Assembly: GCA_963924555.1 (NCBI GenBank)
Contig: OZ004591.1
Location: 1,984,001-2,048,000, forward strand
DNA: 64,000 bases
Origin: Crambe crambe
Lineage: Eukaryota > Porifera > Demospongiae > Poecilosclerida > Crambeidae
Reading direction: 5' to 3'
The notes below the pieces were generated by a model. The model was not told where the DNA came from. It saw only the letters and a list, made by a program, of their open reading frames with translations, and ran no database searches. The translations under genes and the position numbers were made by a program. Below are positions 23,982-34,470 of the stretch, one piece after another; position 1 is the stretch's first letter, and every line of letters begins with the position of its first letter.

Positions 23982-25053
23982 CACATGCATGCCCTAAAAA
24001 GATTTCATGCTATTATAATGGACTCACTGTTTTATGAATAGGGAACCAGTCAGCTTCTGTAGTTCTTGCTTGCATTTATCAATTTCCACAGTTCTATTTC
24101 CTTCAACTAAAATCAGTATTCAAAATCACAAGCTATACAGTATAATAACCTCCTAATGAGGGACAAAAGAAAGTGCTGATCCTATAATTATTTGCAGAAG
24201 TTTTTCTGCATGTATATGCATTTCAGGGAGTGCATCATTGAGGGATTTCACGTCCCCCCAGGCCCTCTTTTTAGTTATGAATAATTAAAAAGGAGGGCCT
24301 GGGGATGAGGCTAGTTAGCTATCACATAAAACTGAAAAGAACACCTTCAAATCTCCTCTCCAAAGCATCTAGTCTTTCTGAAAATTGACTAATAAATTGC
24401 TCAATCTTGAAAGCCTTGCTGAATTCTTCACTTAGTTTCATCATCACTTCGTTCATCTTGTCATCATCTGGAGTAGTAGCAACATTATGATGTAGTAGTT
24501 AAGAGTTCTGTTGAAGACTAGATTCAATTTTAACTGTACCTCTTCTCTCATTGATGTGACTCAGTTCATAGCATGTACTGAAACAAGAAAGAGGATAGCC
24601 ACTTGTACTATGCTAGCTATCGAGTGACATACATTGGAGTATTTGCTGGAAGGGCAGAAGTAATTGGAATTAGGCAGCCATCCTTATTCATTAGGGTGAT
24701 AGTAGACCATCTGTGTTTAAATATTTCTGTCCTTATAATTAGCATCATAAAAACTAGCTAGAGCAAGTTATAGCTAACCAAGAAAGAGATTAGCTATAGA
24801 TGCACAGAAAATATGAGACCAATAGATAGTATTTATCACACAAAGAAACCTGCCTGTTAACTCCAGCTGCTGATGTTAACAACTCCTTCAAATCTTGTGT
24901 GGTACAACTTGTTGAAAGTTCAGCCTATAATAATTATCATAGTAATGCAACACTAGCAAGCTTAGGTCTCATGCTTACAGTAATCTGCTTTCCATTGAAA
25001 CACAAGTATATTCTTTTAGTCTGTGGTCTTCTAACGCTGGCTCCAGATCCCAT
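20528..25053 (-). CDS. PDE9A: High-affinity cGMP phosphodiesterase, PDE9A-like
   Basis: PDE9A hydrolyses cGMP to GMP in the cytosol. Fifteen exons read from 25053 to 20528 join in phase to 522 residues (human about 593): 25053-24979, 24924-24854, 24710-24633, 24577-24540, 24467-24345, 24106-24028, 23524-23293, 22939-22868, 22586-22471, 22049-21950, 21698-21642, 21528-21412, 21024-20791, 20740-20630 and 20593-20528. The N-terminus MGSGAS matches the human MGSGSS start. Then come a short coiled-coil region, [20 protein letters not shown], and the HD-type metal site: [13 protein letters not shown] and [18 protein letters not shown]. Gln in AQIGF is the purine-binding glutamine. The second intron needs a GC donor. 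The last exon, after VEEKSNA, is less certain. Confidence 0.92.
23912..23988. repeat. (CA)n microsatellite
   Basis: CA dinucleotides, one CAAACA interruption, in a PDE9A intron. Confidence 0.95.
24252..24314. repeat. Foldback copy of the CCAGGCCC / GGGCCTGGG family
   Basis: Arms CCCCCCAGGCCCTCTTTTT and AAAAAGGAGGGCCTGGGGAT surround an AT-rich loop and end in GAGGCTAG. It resembles the element at 1709 and lies in a PDE9A intron. Confidence 0.6.
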
Positions 25054-25209
25054 TGTACATTGTGGTATAATAGCTATACTTACTGCGTCATGCTCATGCG
25101 CAATGCGGATACATGCCACGCACGCGCGAACGCCTAGATTGCATATTATTGCGAATTGCATAATTAATTGCTGTGTCAGCACACACAAGTAATGGTGAAA
25201 TGATGGGTG
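25054..25209. promoter_or_regulatory. Shared divergent promoter, PDE9A / RABAC1
   Basis: 156 bp lie between the two start codons. The stretch contains GCATGCGCAATGCGG-like and CACGCACGCGCG text, fitting an NRF1-like GCATGCGC palindrome, but I cannot confirm a binding site. No TATA box is evident. Confidence 0.55.
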
Positions 25210-27973
25210 ATGGCTTCGCTTTCTGATCTCCTATCGTCCCAATATCACTCTCCAGGCTCGGCCGGTAGTTCCGAGAAACAGGATCCTTTATCAGTACTTA
25301 TTCAGGGACAGGGCAGCGCAGGCAACGCCATGTCTGGCGATACTTTTAACGAACCTTTCACCCTCATCTCTTCTACAGCAGAGTCTCTAGGATCAACAGC
25401 TGCAGGTCATGCCAGCTCCAAGACCTTCCTCGGACATATTTCAGCCGGGAAGGATTGGATAGCTTCAAAGCATTCCAAAGTCCAGCCTTGGTCAGAGTTT
25501 TTCAACCCTCGTCATATATCTCGCCCCAGCGGTGCTGGAGAGGTTACTTCTAGAATTCTGGGCAACCTCCAGCGTTTTCAGACCAACTATCTATTTGTCT
25601 TTTTAGGACTGTTGATTTACTGCATGTAGGTTTGTTCGACAAAATAATTACTTTAGCATTACTGGCTACATATTAAAGTGCACCAAGTTAATCCACTCTT
25701 TGTTTGTGCAGAATCAGTAACCCCACTCTCCTGTTGGCTCTAGCCTTCTGCTTCGGAGCTTGGTGGTTCATTGCTATCAAGAATAACTCTGAAAACATCA
25801 GATTGTTTGGTGAGGATTAAATACTGTACAATTGATGCACGACGTTCTGCCATAGATTTTTGTTACAACACCTCCTGACCTTGGATTGGGAAGAAATAGA
25901 GTATAGCAAGTAGTCTCATGGAGCCTGTCCTTTTTCCCTACAGGGTGGGCTCCGCAGGAGGTAGGTATCTTTCAGCTGCGTGATCAGAACTATGACTACA
26001 CTCAAGTACCAAAATTAGATCTCTTTCTTCAGCTTGAAATTGGGGGATGTTGAAATTGCTTTATCATTGCCTATAATTATAATTTTAGTGGGTCATCCAA
26101 TAAGGATCCTTGAAAGCTAGAATGCTATCTTTGAGAACAAAAATATAGACCATGCTTTTCAGCTTTACGATTACAAATGATGCCATTGTTATAGTTTGTA
26201 TTGTGTGTAGGTCGTGACACAAGCGCCAAGGAATTGTATTTGGCACTGGGTCTCATAGGTGTCCCTCTGTTTTACATTGCTGGTGCTGGAAGTACTGTTT
26301 TCTGGATCATTGGTAGGTTATACTCTCAGTGAGGATTACAACACTCTTTTGAAAATGTCAGACCATGATCAGCCATATGGCCTTCAAATAGAAGTGCAAT
26401 GGGATGTATTATGCCAATATGATGTTGGACCAAAGCAAATCTTGTAACCTTTTGACCCAGTAAATGGCCTATGGCAGACTGTTATAATCCTCACTATAAC
26501 TCTCAGTTTAAAATTAGTCACAAGGAAGTATTCAAAAACCCTGGTTTGCCATCTCCTCCAGTTAATTTCTGTTATCAGAGAGTGCGGTAGCACTCTCTAT
26601 GTAGGGATGACTCGGACGGCCGTGTGCGCCGCCTATAGACTAATACAAAAGTGAAATTCTAGTTCGCCCACTTAGACCTAACAAAAGCTACTGTGAATGA
26701 TTATCCAGCCTACTAGAGCCTACTACAATGTGCAGACCAAGTTTCAGGACCAGGGAGCTTACCGTTTCAGAAATACGGCAACCAGGTAAATCGCTGGATT
26801 CTTCTTCTTCTCTATTGTTGTTATTCTTCTTCTTAGACAACCATATCTCTTGAACCACTCAAGCTACAGCTATGATTTCTGGATAAATCCACTCCAAATT
26901 CTACCAGCTATGATCTTTTCTACTCGTTGATCCTCGAAAGAGTGGATGAAAAAGGAGACACTACGGAGCACAGCACTCGACTAATTCAATTAGGAAGCCA
27001 TCTTTTTCTATAATACGCATGCGCATGTATTTGATATCCAATTATTCGAAATTATAATATTACTCAGCTATCTAGCTAGCTAGCTCTAGATAACGATGAT
27101 AGACTACTGCATCAACTCGGGGATTTAGATTCACCAATCCATCTACCGGTAGACTCTATTTCAGCATCTTCGACCTCCAAGTATAGCTCACAACACCTTG
27201 ATTCGTGGGCTGGTATGCTATTGGAGAACTATTCTTCTTTCATCTGTCCCTGCATACGCATAGAAGAATGAACTCTATACATAGCTAAAACCATAAAAAA
27301 GAAGAAAAAAGATCAGGAACAAGTAAGGGAAAAATCATTTCCTGAAATGAAAAAAAGATGTAGGGATGACCACTGCTCAAAAAAGTAAGGAAACAAGGAT
27401 GGAAATGGGATCAATCTTTGTGCTGTATATCCAGCCAACAATCCCTACATATATGTCGGGTAGCTTCAGATTATAGTGTAGTAATGTAGGGATTCAGTGT
27501 TGGCTGGATATACAGCACAAAGATTGATCCCATTTCCATCCTTGTTTCCTTACTTTTTTGAGCAGTGGTCATCCCTACATCTTTTTTTCATTTCAGGAAA
27601 TGATTTTTCCCTTACTTGTATATACATGTATACATATATACAGCCTGGGTTATTTCAAAGTCATCACCTTACTTCTGAGGCATTTAATTAAAGTGTATTT
27701 AGACCTGATAATAATTATTGAGTTTTCTTTATAAGGCTGAGCTATTAATAGATTTTAAGCTATTTTTGGACATGGAACCAATAATAATACGTATAATATA
27801 GATGGCATGTATGCTAACAAGCAGAGTAATTTGATGACTGATTTCTCGTTTACTCAGGGGCAAGTGTGGTGCTCATTCTAGCCCATGCAATTCTGATGGC
27901 ACCACCACCAACCCCACACAGGACAGTTGATGAAGAGATGGGCCTTGTCATGGAGGAAGTCACCATCTCTTAA
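25210..27973 (+). CDS. RABAC1: PRA1 family protein (Rab acceptor 1)
   Basis: This is a Golgi/ER membrane protein that binds prenylated Rab GTPases. Four exons (25210-25625, 25712-25809, 26211-26312, 27858-27973) join in phase to 243 residues; human RABAC1 has 185. The extra length is a Ser/Gly-rich N-terminus. The PRA1 domain follows: QPWSEFFNPRHISRP, NYLFVFLGLLIYCMI as the first hydrophobic pair, NPTLLLALAFCFGAWW, then after RLFGRDTSAKE a second pair ending AGAGSTVFWIIGASVVLILA. The tail is acidic (DEEMGLVMEEVTIS). Another ATG at 25200-25203 is out of frame, so I chose 25210. The third intron (26313-27857) is long and filled by foldback repeats. Confidence 0.93.
26577..26598. repeat. Perfect 9-bp hairpin
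   Basis: AGAGAGTGC, a 4-base loop, then GCACTCTCT. It is followed at once by ATGTAGGGATGA, the word that also borders the large foldback at 27319-27619. This may be an end of the same or a related element. Confidence 0.55.
27319..27619. repeat. Large foldback (inverted repeat) with 132-bp arms
   Basis: 27319-27450 and 27484-27619 are inverted copies that differ by one 4-base insertion, with a 33-base spacer. The arms contain ATGTAGGGATGACCACTGCT and end in ATCCCTACAT. This suggests a recent foldback MITE or an inverted duplication, in the last RABAC1 intron. No ORF of substance lies inside. Confidence 0.85.
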
Positions 27974-28204
27974 CAAACATGCTCTGGCTCCACACTCTGG
28001 CTGCACATAGCAGCTACATGTACTCCAAAAGAAAAAAAAATTCGTGTATGTACTGAAACCTCACACAGACAATTAGCACAACAAAAACATGTCAATGATG
28101 TTGCAGTTTAGTCACAACAGTACTCAGATCATTATGCATCTCACTTCAATTATGATAGTCACATGCTCTTTCTTTTTTCAGCAGAATAATATGATTTTTC
28201 AAAG

Positions 28205-29384
28205 TTACTTATTTCGATTGTGCAACAACTCTTTATATTTCTTGAGTGTCTGTCCCAGTTGCATTAAGTGGTAGTCCCTGATTTGCTCCTTTGTTTCCTT
28301 AGTTACCCATGAAGGTTTATCCTCTAGGTATACCAGTCGATTCTCGTGAAACTGGTCTTGGGGATTGGCACTGCTGCTACTGATAGGTTGAGAGTCTATG
28401 AAATTACCAGTGTTATTGTCAGTGATTTGACCATTCACAGCTGGAGTGAACAGAGGTGGAGGTTCGGGTAAGTCATTGATGGTGTTTTTCTCAACAACTT
28501 CTCTATTATAAGGTGGGAGAGGGGGAGAAGGGAGGCAAGGGGGCAGTGGCGAGGACAAGTGAGGAAAAGGAGGCGGAGGAAGTCCAAAAGTGTGATTTTG
28601 ATTTCTGAAATGATTTGAGTCAAAGAGAGGGGTAGGATTGGTTGCATTTGAATGCTGAATTGACAGAGGGGGAACATTGTTGGTAACCAATGGAGATAAC
28701 CTTTGCCCTAAATGATGTTGTGGATCAAATGGAGTGTAGGGCATGTTGATACTGCCACTGGATAGCCTTTGATCTAATGTAGGATGCTGTGCTTCACTTG
28801 GAAAATTGAGTGGAATGTCATTTGAGGGCATCAATAACCTTTCACCTCCTGAGGTGCGATGCTGATGCTGTGCTTCATTTAGCAATGGAGGAATGAGTGG
28901 AGGAATCATACCGTTACTCTTAAGTGGAGCTAGTCTTTTACCCAGTGTGGGATGCTCAGCTCCATGCTGAGCTTCATTTGGAATGATAGCAGGGGTGGAT
29001 TTTGAATTTGTCAAGGGCACTAGCCCTGAAGTGCTGCCATTTTTGCCAGTGGTTCTGACCTTTAGTGGACGTCCATTGAGACAGATTCCATTCAACAGCT
29101 GTATTGAATACAGTACTGATTCTTGATGTTCAAACTCCACAAACCCATAACACTTATGCCACCCTGTAGTCTGGTCACTAGGAAAGTAAACCTGTTCAAC
29201 TGGGCCAGCCTGCATATGAAGTTAGAAGGATAATGATCTGTTAATATAATTATTATGCAAGTATGAAAAGCACCTGAAGAAAAAGTTCATACACGAGCTC
29301 TTCTAGGTCAGCCAGCGGTAGCTTGACGTCCAAGTTCCCAACATATACGGAGTAGGCTTCATTCTCAACACTCGTCACATTCAT
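28205..29384 (-). CDS. RBM7: RBM7/RBM11-like RNA-recognition-motif protein
   Basis: Two exons (29384-29274 and 29209-28205) join in phase 0 to 371 residues. The N-terminal RRM has RNP2 as VYVGNLDVKL and RNP1 as CYGFVEFEH. It reads LVYELFLQAGPVEQVYFP and LLNGICLNGRPLKVR, close to the RBM7 RRM. RBM7 belongs to the NEXT complex that hands nuclear RNAs to the exosome. The rest is Pro/Asn/His-rich, with repeated EAQHP-type words (about residues 90-190). A basic and acidic C-terminal helix (KEQIRDYHLMQLGQTLKKYK) follows. A four-codon upstream ORF (29395-29384) ends in the UGA that overlaps the start AUG. RBM7 versus RBM11 cannot be decided. Confidence 0.75.
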
Positions 29385-29510
29385 CACCAAGCCATTAGTT
29401 ACGCCACGTGGGTACCCGGGGGTTGCCAAGCAGAGTCACGTGGTGATCAAACGTCGATCACATGTCTATGTCAGATCGAGCTGGCTAGCTAGCTAGCGCT
29501 GAAGCTAGCG
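29385..29510. promoter_or_regulatory. Shared divergent promoter, RBM7-like / dysbindin
   Basis: 126 bp separate the two start codons. The interval holds two CACGTGG/CACGTGGT E-box-like words (29404-29410 and 29438-29444) and a TAGCTAGCTAGC stretch. Confidence 0.55.
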
Positions 29511-30458
29511 ATGGCCAAGATAGCAGCAAGCGTTAAGGCTGTGTGGGAGGCAGCCAAGAAAGATTTCTCGGAGAATTCTCACACAGAACTGTTGAAGCAA
29601 GATGTGCTGGACGTCTTGGAGATGGCCAAGAACACAGCTACGAGGGTGAAGCGCGCCCCTCCCCCTTCAGATTTCACTGATATCCAGGGAGGTGGAACCA
29701 TAGAGCCGAAGGTGAACCAAGACGTAGGTGCTGAGTTGCTTAGTCATTTCAAGGAGGAATGGGCGGGGATTCATCAGAGAACTGAAGAAGCTTCAGCAGT
29801 CGCCAACAGTATGGATGTTGACCTTAGAAACCTCAACCAAGCTATCACTAGGAGTCATTTGATAATCAGCAGGTGTAGAGATGAATTCAGTCACCTGAGA
29901 GATATAGTGGAGGGGTTGGATGATGCACAGAGCAAAGTGGAAGCCATTGGAGATTTGCTTAGACAGGTTGAAGAGGACATTCGCAGTTACAGTCTTGCCA
30001 AGGCCGAGTTAACAACAGAAAGGCGGAAGCATTCCATCCAGAAACAGCAGGAGAAGGTACTAATGGATAGTAGTGCCCAAGTCGATCAGCTTAGGAAAGT
30101 GCTTCTGAATGAGCAGCAGAAATCGCTGGACCTGAAGCATGACATTGAGAATAAAGAGCTGAGGGAGCGACAGAATGCCTTTCAGGAGATGTTCGATAAA
30201 CAAATGGCGGATTATCGGAAGAAGGGTCAAGTGGATCGGCCCATAGATGAGATCAGGGGGCGGAGTCAGTCTCAGTTGGAAGAGGTGGTGTTGGAGGATG
30301 AAGATGGAACGGCTTCACTCCACGAGTTTCTCAGTGACGTTAATGATGTAGTGTTAGAGAATACAGACCCACCTGCTGAACCAGGGGACACTGTGGTGAA
30401 GGACACACCCACAAAATCACTTGCGGAGGAGTCCTCCCCTCCACTTTCAAATGACTAA
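29511..30458 (+). CDS. DTNBP1: Dysbindin (DTNBP1), BLOC-1 subunit
   Basis: Dysbindin is a subunit of BLOC-1, which makes lysosome-related organelles. It is a single uninterrupted exon of 315 residues; the human protein has about 351. The early block GAELLSHFKEEWAGIHQRTE matches the family's GLELLSRYEDTWAALHRRAK. A long coiled coil runs from about residue 95 to 245 (NKELRERQNAFQEMFDKQMA matches LKERQKFFEEAFQQDMEQY). The acidic C-terminus contains LEEVVLEDEDGTASLHEFL, like the dysbindin domain end. The start ATG follows an in-frame-free GCTAGCGATGG context. A lack of introns is unusual beside its multi-exon neighbours; retroposition is possible, but the promoter pairing argues for an old locus. 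Confidence 0.9.
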   Translation: MAKIAASVKAVWEAAKKDFSENSHTELLKQDVLDVLEMAKNTATRVKRAPPPSDFTDIQGGGTIEPKVNQDVGAELLSHFKEEWAGIHQRTEEASAVANSMDVDLRNLNQAITRSHLIISRCRDEFSHLRDIVEGLDDAQSKVEAIGDLLRQVEEDIRSYSLAKAELTTERRKHSIQKQQEKVLMDSSAQVDQLRKVLLNEQQKSLDLKHDIENKELRERQNAFQEMFDKQMADYRKKGQVDRPIDEIRGRSQSQLEEVVLEDEDGTASLHEFLSDVNDVVLENTDPPAEPGDTVVKDTPTKSLAEESSPPLSND

Positions 30459-31064
30459 GCGGAAGTGGTGCGTCTGTCTATTTTGTACTGGAGACATTTT
30501 GTGTTGGCAATTGTCAATAGTGTGTTATTATGATCATGCAATTATTTTCTGGTGTGTGCATTATATACTGCAAGAGGTCTCAGTCTGGGACAAAGTGTAT
30601 GTTATGGACATCTGCAAAAGCATTATATACTTTCTCCTAACTGTGTCCCCCAGATCTGTTTTCAGGTGCACGTAGCAAAAACATTTCCTCCATCCAAAGA
30701 TTTCCTTCTTAAAAGGTCGTACTTGGTGTTCACTCTTATAACCAGCCCTTGGTGTTTTTTCCCCCAGGATAAGTAATGTTATGAGAGTGACTGTCCTGAT
30801 GCACCTATATACAGCATATCTTCCTGACATACTGAGTCATGTGACGATGTAGCTGGGTACCAGTGCATCAATGTGTCCTTCTGGTCCAGTAATCTTGCTC
30901 TACATTCCCTGGTTATTGTGTGGTGGAATGGTGGAGTTATATGTTAACAAGAAGTCTGGATGATGGTACATGTATGAGTGTGTCCTTCTGGTCTTTTAAA
31001 GCAAGTCATCTTGGCCTACATGCCGTGTTATGATAACAATGCAAGAAGTCTGGATACACAATTC
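30459..31064. other. Convergent 3' regions of dysbindin and ITPA
   Basis: Two related stretches share GTGTCCTTCTGGTC (30869 and 30979) and CAAGAAGTCTGGAT (30948 and 31042), a diverged direct duplication of about 100 bp. No gene is seen. Confidence 0.55.
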
Positions 31065-32404
31065 CTACAATTCTCCCTTCAGTTTCTTAGTGTCTGGTGG
31101 TTTGTGTTCAGTGTTCTCCTTCAAGTACTCACTGAGAGCCTTCACTGCCTTGAAGCGGTGAGATATTGTGTTCTTGACTTCAGAGTCTAATTCTGCATAG
31201 GTCTTATCAAACCCCTCGGGTTGGAATATGGGGTCCCAGCCAAAGTCAGGAGGTCCCCGAGCTTGAACTATTTGTCCCTGTATCACCAAATAAACAAAAC
31301 AAAAAAAAAAAAAAAAAAAAATGAAATAAAATAACAATCACTTCCATTTCGATATGTATGTGTCAATGGGTTCTTTTGGGGTCATGGGCATGTTATAGTG
31401 CAGACAGAATGTTCGTGACAAATGGAGTAGATAGTGTAATTCAAGGTTGGAGAGGGGCTATCCTTATAAGGACACCATTAGCGCACTCACATCAGTTCTT
31501 CCAGTAAATAGGATCACTTCTTCTCCAATTCCTGCCGAGTATGCAAAGGTACACTGGGCATATGCAGACTTGTCTGGGTAGGCTGCTAACAGGTTATTCA
31601 GACCTATGGTCACATAAGTTCACAATCCAAAAATGTAGAGGTTTAAATCACTCTTGAGTATTATACATTCTCACCTTGATGACCCAGTTTCTTTAAAAAC
31701 CATTTTCTGAAAATAATCATTGCGAAAAAGATGACGGGGAATAGGAATAACTTCTCTACAAGGACAACCATCAAGATCCCAAATGTTCACTTTCCAATGG
31801 TGCTAATACATTTTTAGAGGACAAAGAGACAAAATGTCTGTCCCCAGTGAGTGTGTCTTTATTCAGAGGATCCCACTGTATACAAATGTGGGAGGTTCCA
31901 CTGTAATCCTTGCACAGAGTTAAGACAGGAGAGGTACGTGGCCCCATTTCAGTGGTCCCAGTACATGCATAGATCATACATACATACATACATACATGTA
32001 TGGACCAGGGAGACCATTCAGAGCATTGAAACACAAACAGGTGTCTTCTGTGATGACAGGACCCTCTATCTGCCATTGTAACACAATAATCAATGCAAAT
32101 GGCATGATGGAATGATTACCGATTGAGCAGCTATTTTGCACTTTTCTTTGGCAATGTCCTCTGGCTCACCTTGGAGCTCAGGTACTGCAGTCAAGTTGAG
32201 CTCAATGAACATAGCATAAGCATTAATAGCTACTTACAGTCCACATCTTTACTGATGAGTTGCCAAGGGAACTTCTCACCTAGAATGGCTTTGACCTACA
32301 GAGGAATAGTTGCATGACTTCAAATATTACACACCGTATTTACTCACTTCTTCAAGCTTTTTAGGGTTACTCGTGACAAATGTCAACCTCTTTGCTACAC
32401 TCAT
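31065..32404 (-). CDS. ITPA: Inosine triphosphate pyrophosphatase (ITPA)
   Basis: ITPA hydrolyses ITP, dITP and XTP to monophosphates, clearing deaminated purines. Seven exons (32404-32348, 32295-32238, 32184-32120, 32069-31996, 31706-31675, 31603-31491, 31277-31065) join in phase to 203 residues; human has 194. Motifs in order are [11 protein letters not shown] (the nucleotide-binding SNxxK type), [36 protein letters not shown] with the catalytic Asp/Glu pair, [18 protein letters not shown], and [26 protein letters not shown] follows and gives the purine-contacting SHR. All canonical residues are present. It is divergent from RRP1 across 164 bp. Confidence 0.97.
31297..31321. repeat. Poly-A tract in ITPA intron
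   Basis: AAACAAAAC then a pure A run of about 20, just upstream (minus sense) of the last ITPA exon, where it reads as a T-rich pre-acceptor stretch. Confidence 0.9.
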
Positions 32405-32568
32405 GATTTTTGACATGAGTGATCCCTTTACCAATGCAGATCAAGGAATATGGAAAAGGTCGTCTAGCTAGCCAGTACTTGCAGCATACAGCGCAGATAT
32501 GATGCGCGCGCAGAGCATGTAATTGTGATGTGGTTTTAATTATAGCGACCTTTACCTAAGAGTTGGCC
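32405..32568. promoter_or_regulatory. Shared divergent promoter, ITPA / RRP1
   Basis: 164 bp lie between start codons. Contains GATGCGCGCGCAGAGC (32500-32515), the only strongly CpG-rich word in the interval. Confidence 0.55.
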
Positions 32569-33593
32569 ATGAGTACCGTAGAGGAAAAATTTGCTCAAAA
32601 ACTTGCTAGTAACGACTTATCAGTCCGGAACAGAGCCCTAAAAAGATTAAGCAAGTGGATAAAGGCTAGATCAGCTCTAGAAGATGGTAAATCCTTATAA
32701 CTTCTTTAAAAAGCACGTGTCAAGTGTCTCTTTGTGCACGTAGGATTTACGGAGATGGAACTGCTAAAATTGTGGAAGGGTTTGCACGTTTGTATGTGGC
32801 ACTCAGACAAACCATTAGTTCAGGTATATGCACCCCCAGTAGTCATGTGATTACTATTGACCCCATTATCTGGTCATATGACTCCAAAAGGAGGAACTTG
32901 CAGTGAATATTGCGAAAATCATTCATATCTTCGAAATCAAGGAAAGAGGTAAGTAAGTCCCCTCCTACACTATATTTGTATCTTCTGTTTGTTCTTGCTC
33001 TGATCCTCTTGTCTTCCCATGTACTCCCACACCCCTCCCTCTCTCACCATCACCTCCATTATCTAGCTCCCATCCATATTATATCCTCTTCCCTTCCCCC
33101 TCTCACCTTTTCATCATGTGGGAAAGGAGGGAGGATGATTTTATAATTATTATCACTATCACAGCTCTCCAATTTGTGTTGACTTTCTTCACTACAATAT
33201 CTCGGGAGTGGCTTGGAATAGATCGTCTCAGATTGGACAAGTTCTACATGGTGTGATAACAAATGCTATTGTTGACCCCAAACCCCTCTGTTTTATCCCA
33301 TGTGACCCCGAACTCCTCTGTTTTATCCCATGTGATCCTGAACCCCTCTGTTTTATCCCACATGACACCAAGCCTCTCTGTTTTATCCCTTCACAGTTGA
33401 TCCGTAAAGTGGTGCACCACTGCTTCAAATTCTTACAAGAAGAAAAGTGGAGTGAAGAGTAAGCAAAAGCCTAATAACAATTCTAATAAGCTTTATTAAT
33501 GATTATCACTTTGTGTGATATTATTTAGACTTGTGAAGAATTTCTTAAGATTGATGTCAGAAAGTCCTCTTGGGCAGGAGGTAATAATTTTGA

Positions 33594-33656
<63 letters not shown>

Positions 33657-34470
33657 TATTATTAATTTTAAAAAAAAATTTTTTTTTTTTTTTGGGGGGG
33701 GGGGGGGGTGGACGGGAAGCAGGTTCATGCTGCATAATTAACTTTTCTAATTAATGCCCAGGCATGTCTTGGAGTTCAGCTGCATGTGTTGGAAGTGTAC
33801 TTATCAGAGCTACTGTCAGTGGTTGCTACTAGCAACTGTCCTGGGACCGATTTACTTGGACCATGTTTCACTCTGTTGGCTAACACCACCAAGTAAGACT
33901 TCTGAGTGTTGCATGTGTAAGTGAGGGTACAAACCCTCTTGCAACTCCAGTGACCCAGAACCCACAATGCTGGTATCATACATGTTTTCACATGTAGAGT
34001 GTGATACAATTATGAGTATACATGTACCTTGTGTATACACTTCAATGCAGTAATTATAATAGTGTTTTATACAGTACCAGTATTATTGAATGTATTGAGG
34101 TCAACATCATACAACCTCTGGACAACCAGCAAGTTCTACAGAAACTCCATGTACGTAAGTATGTAGGTCCTAAACCTTCTTCATTGTGTATATCAAAGAA
34201 TGAAGCTTTAGAAAGAGTTTTCTCCTCTCTGTAAAGGTTGATTGTGACTCACTGTCTGAGAAGCTGAGAAATTTAGCCATCAATAGAAACACAGTTGGAA
34301 AGAACAGGAAAAGACTCTACACACTTTGCAAGAGGTTAATTACATACCAAAATAATGTTGAGTAGCTGGTTAACTATCTCTTCAGATTTTCAGACATGAA
34401 TGAAGAGGTGATGGAAGATCTACCTCCACCAAGAAAGAAAGCAAAAAGGAAGAAACAATCAAGACAGTGA
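32569..34470 (+). CDS. RRP1: RRP1 / Nop52 ribosomal RNA processing protein
   Basis: RRP1 is a nucleolar protein needed to process pre-rRNA in the large-subunit pathway. Ten exons (32569-32686, 32744-32823, 32894-32948, 33165-33250, 33397-33458, 33529-33580, 33762-33892, 34075-34150, 34237-34334, 34386-34470) join in phase to 280 residues. Matches in order are FAQKLASNDLSVRNRALKRL, GFTEMELLKLWKGLHVCMW followed by SDKPLVQ, REWLGIDRLRLDKFYML, the helical repeats, then NRKRLYTLCKRFSD-like text. It ends in a basic nucleolar tail (PPPRKKAKRKKQSRQ). Human RRP1A/B are longer because of a large C-terminal extension that is absent here, as in yeast. Confidence 0.93.
33288..33395. repeat. Tandem repeat CTCTGTTTTATCCCATGTGA
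   Basis: Four units of about 29 bp in an RRP1 intron. The last unit abuts the TTCACAG acceptor at 33396, so the repeat supplies that intron's polypyrimidine tract. Confidence 0.8.
33597..33710. repeat. (TTA)n followed by poly-A/T and poly-G
   Basis: About 20 ATT trinucleotides, then A8T19G17-like homopolymers in an RRP1 intron. They create spurious Leu-, Ile- and Asn-only ORFs. Homopolymer length is likely unreliable. Confidence 0.95.

Noticed and set aside
25200-25209. Upstream ATG ATG before RABAC1
   Set aside because: It is out of frame with the PRA1 domain. The ATG at 25210 opens the full domain frame.
33496-33754. ORFs of poly-Asn, poly-Leu and poly-Ile
   Set aside because: They come from the (TTA)n tract and homopolymers in an RRP1 intron.
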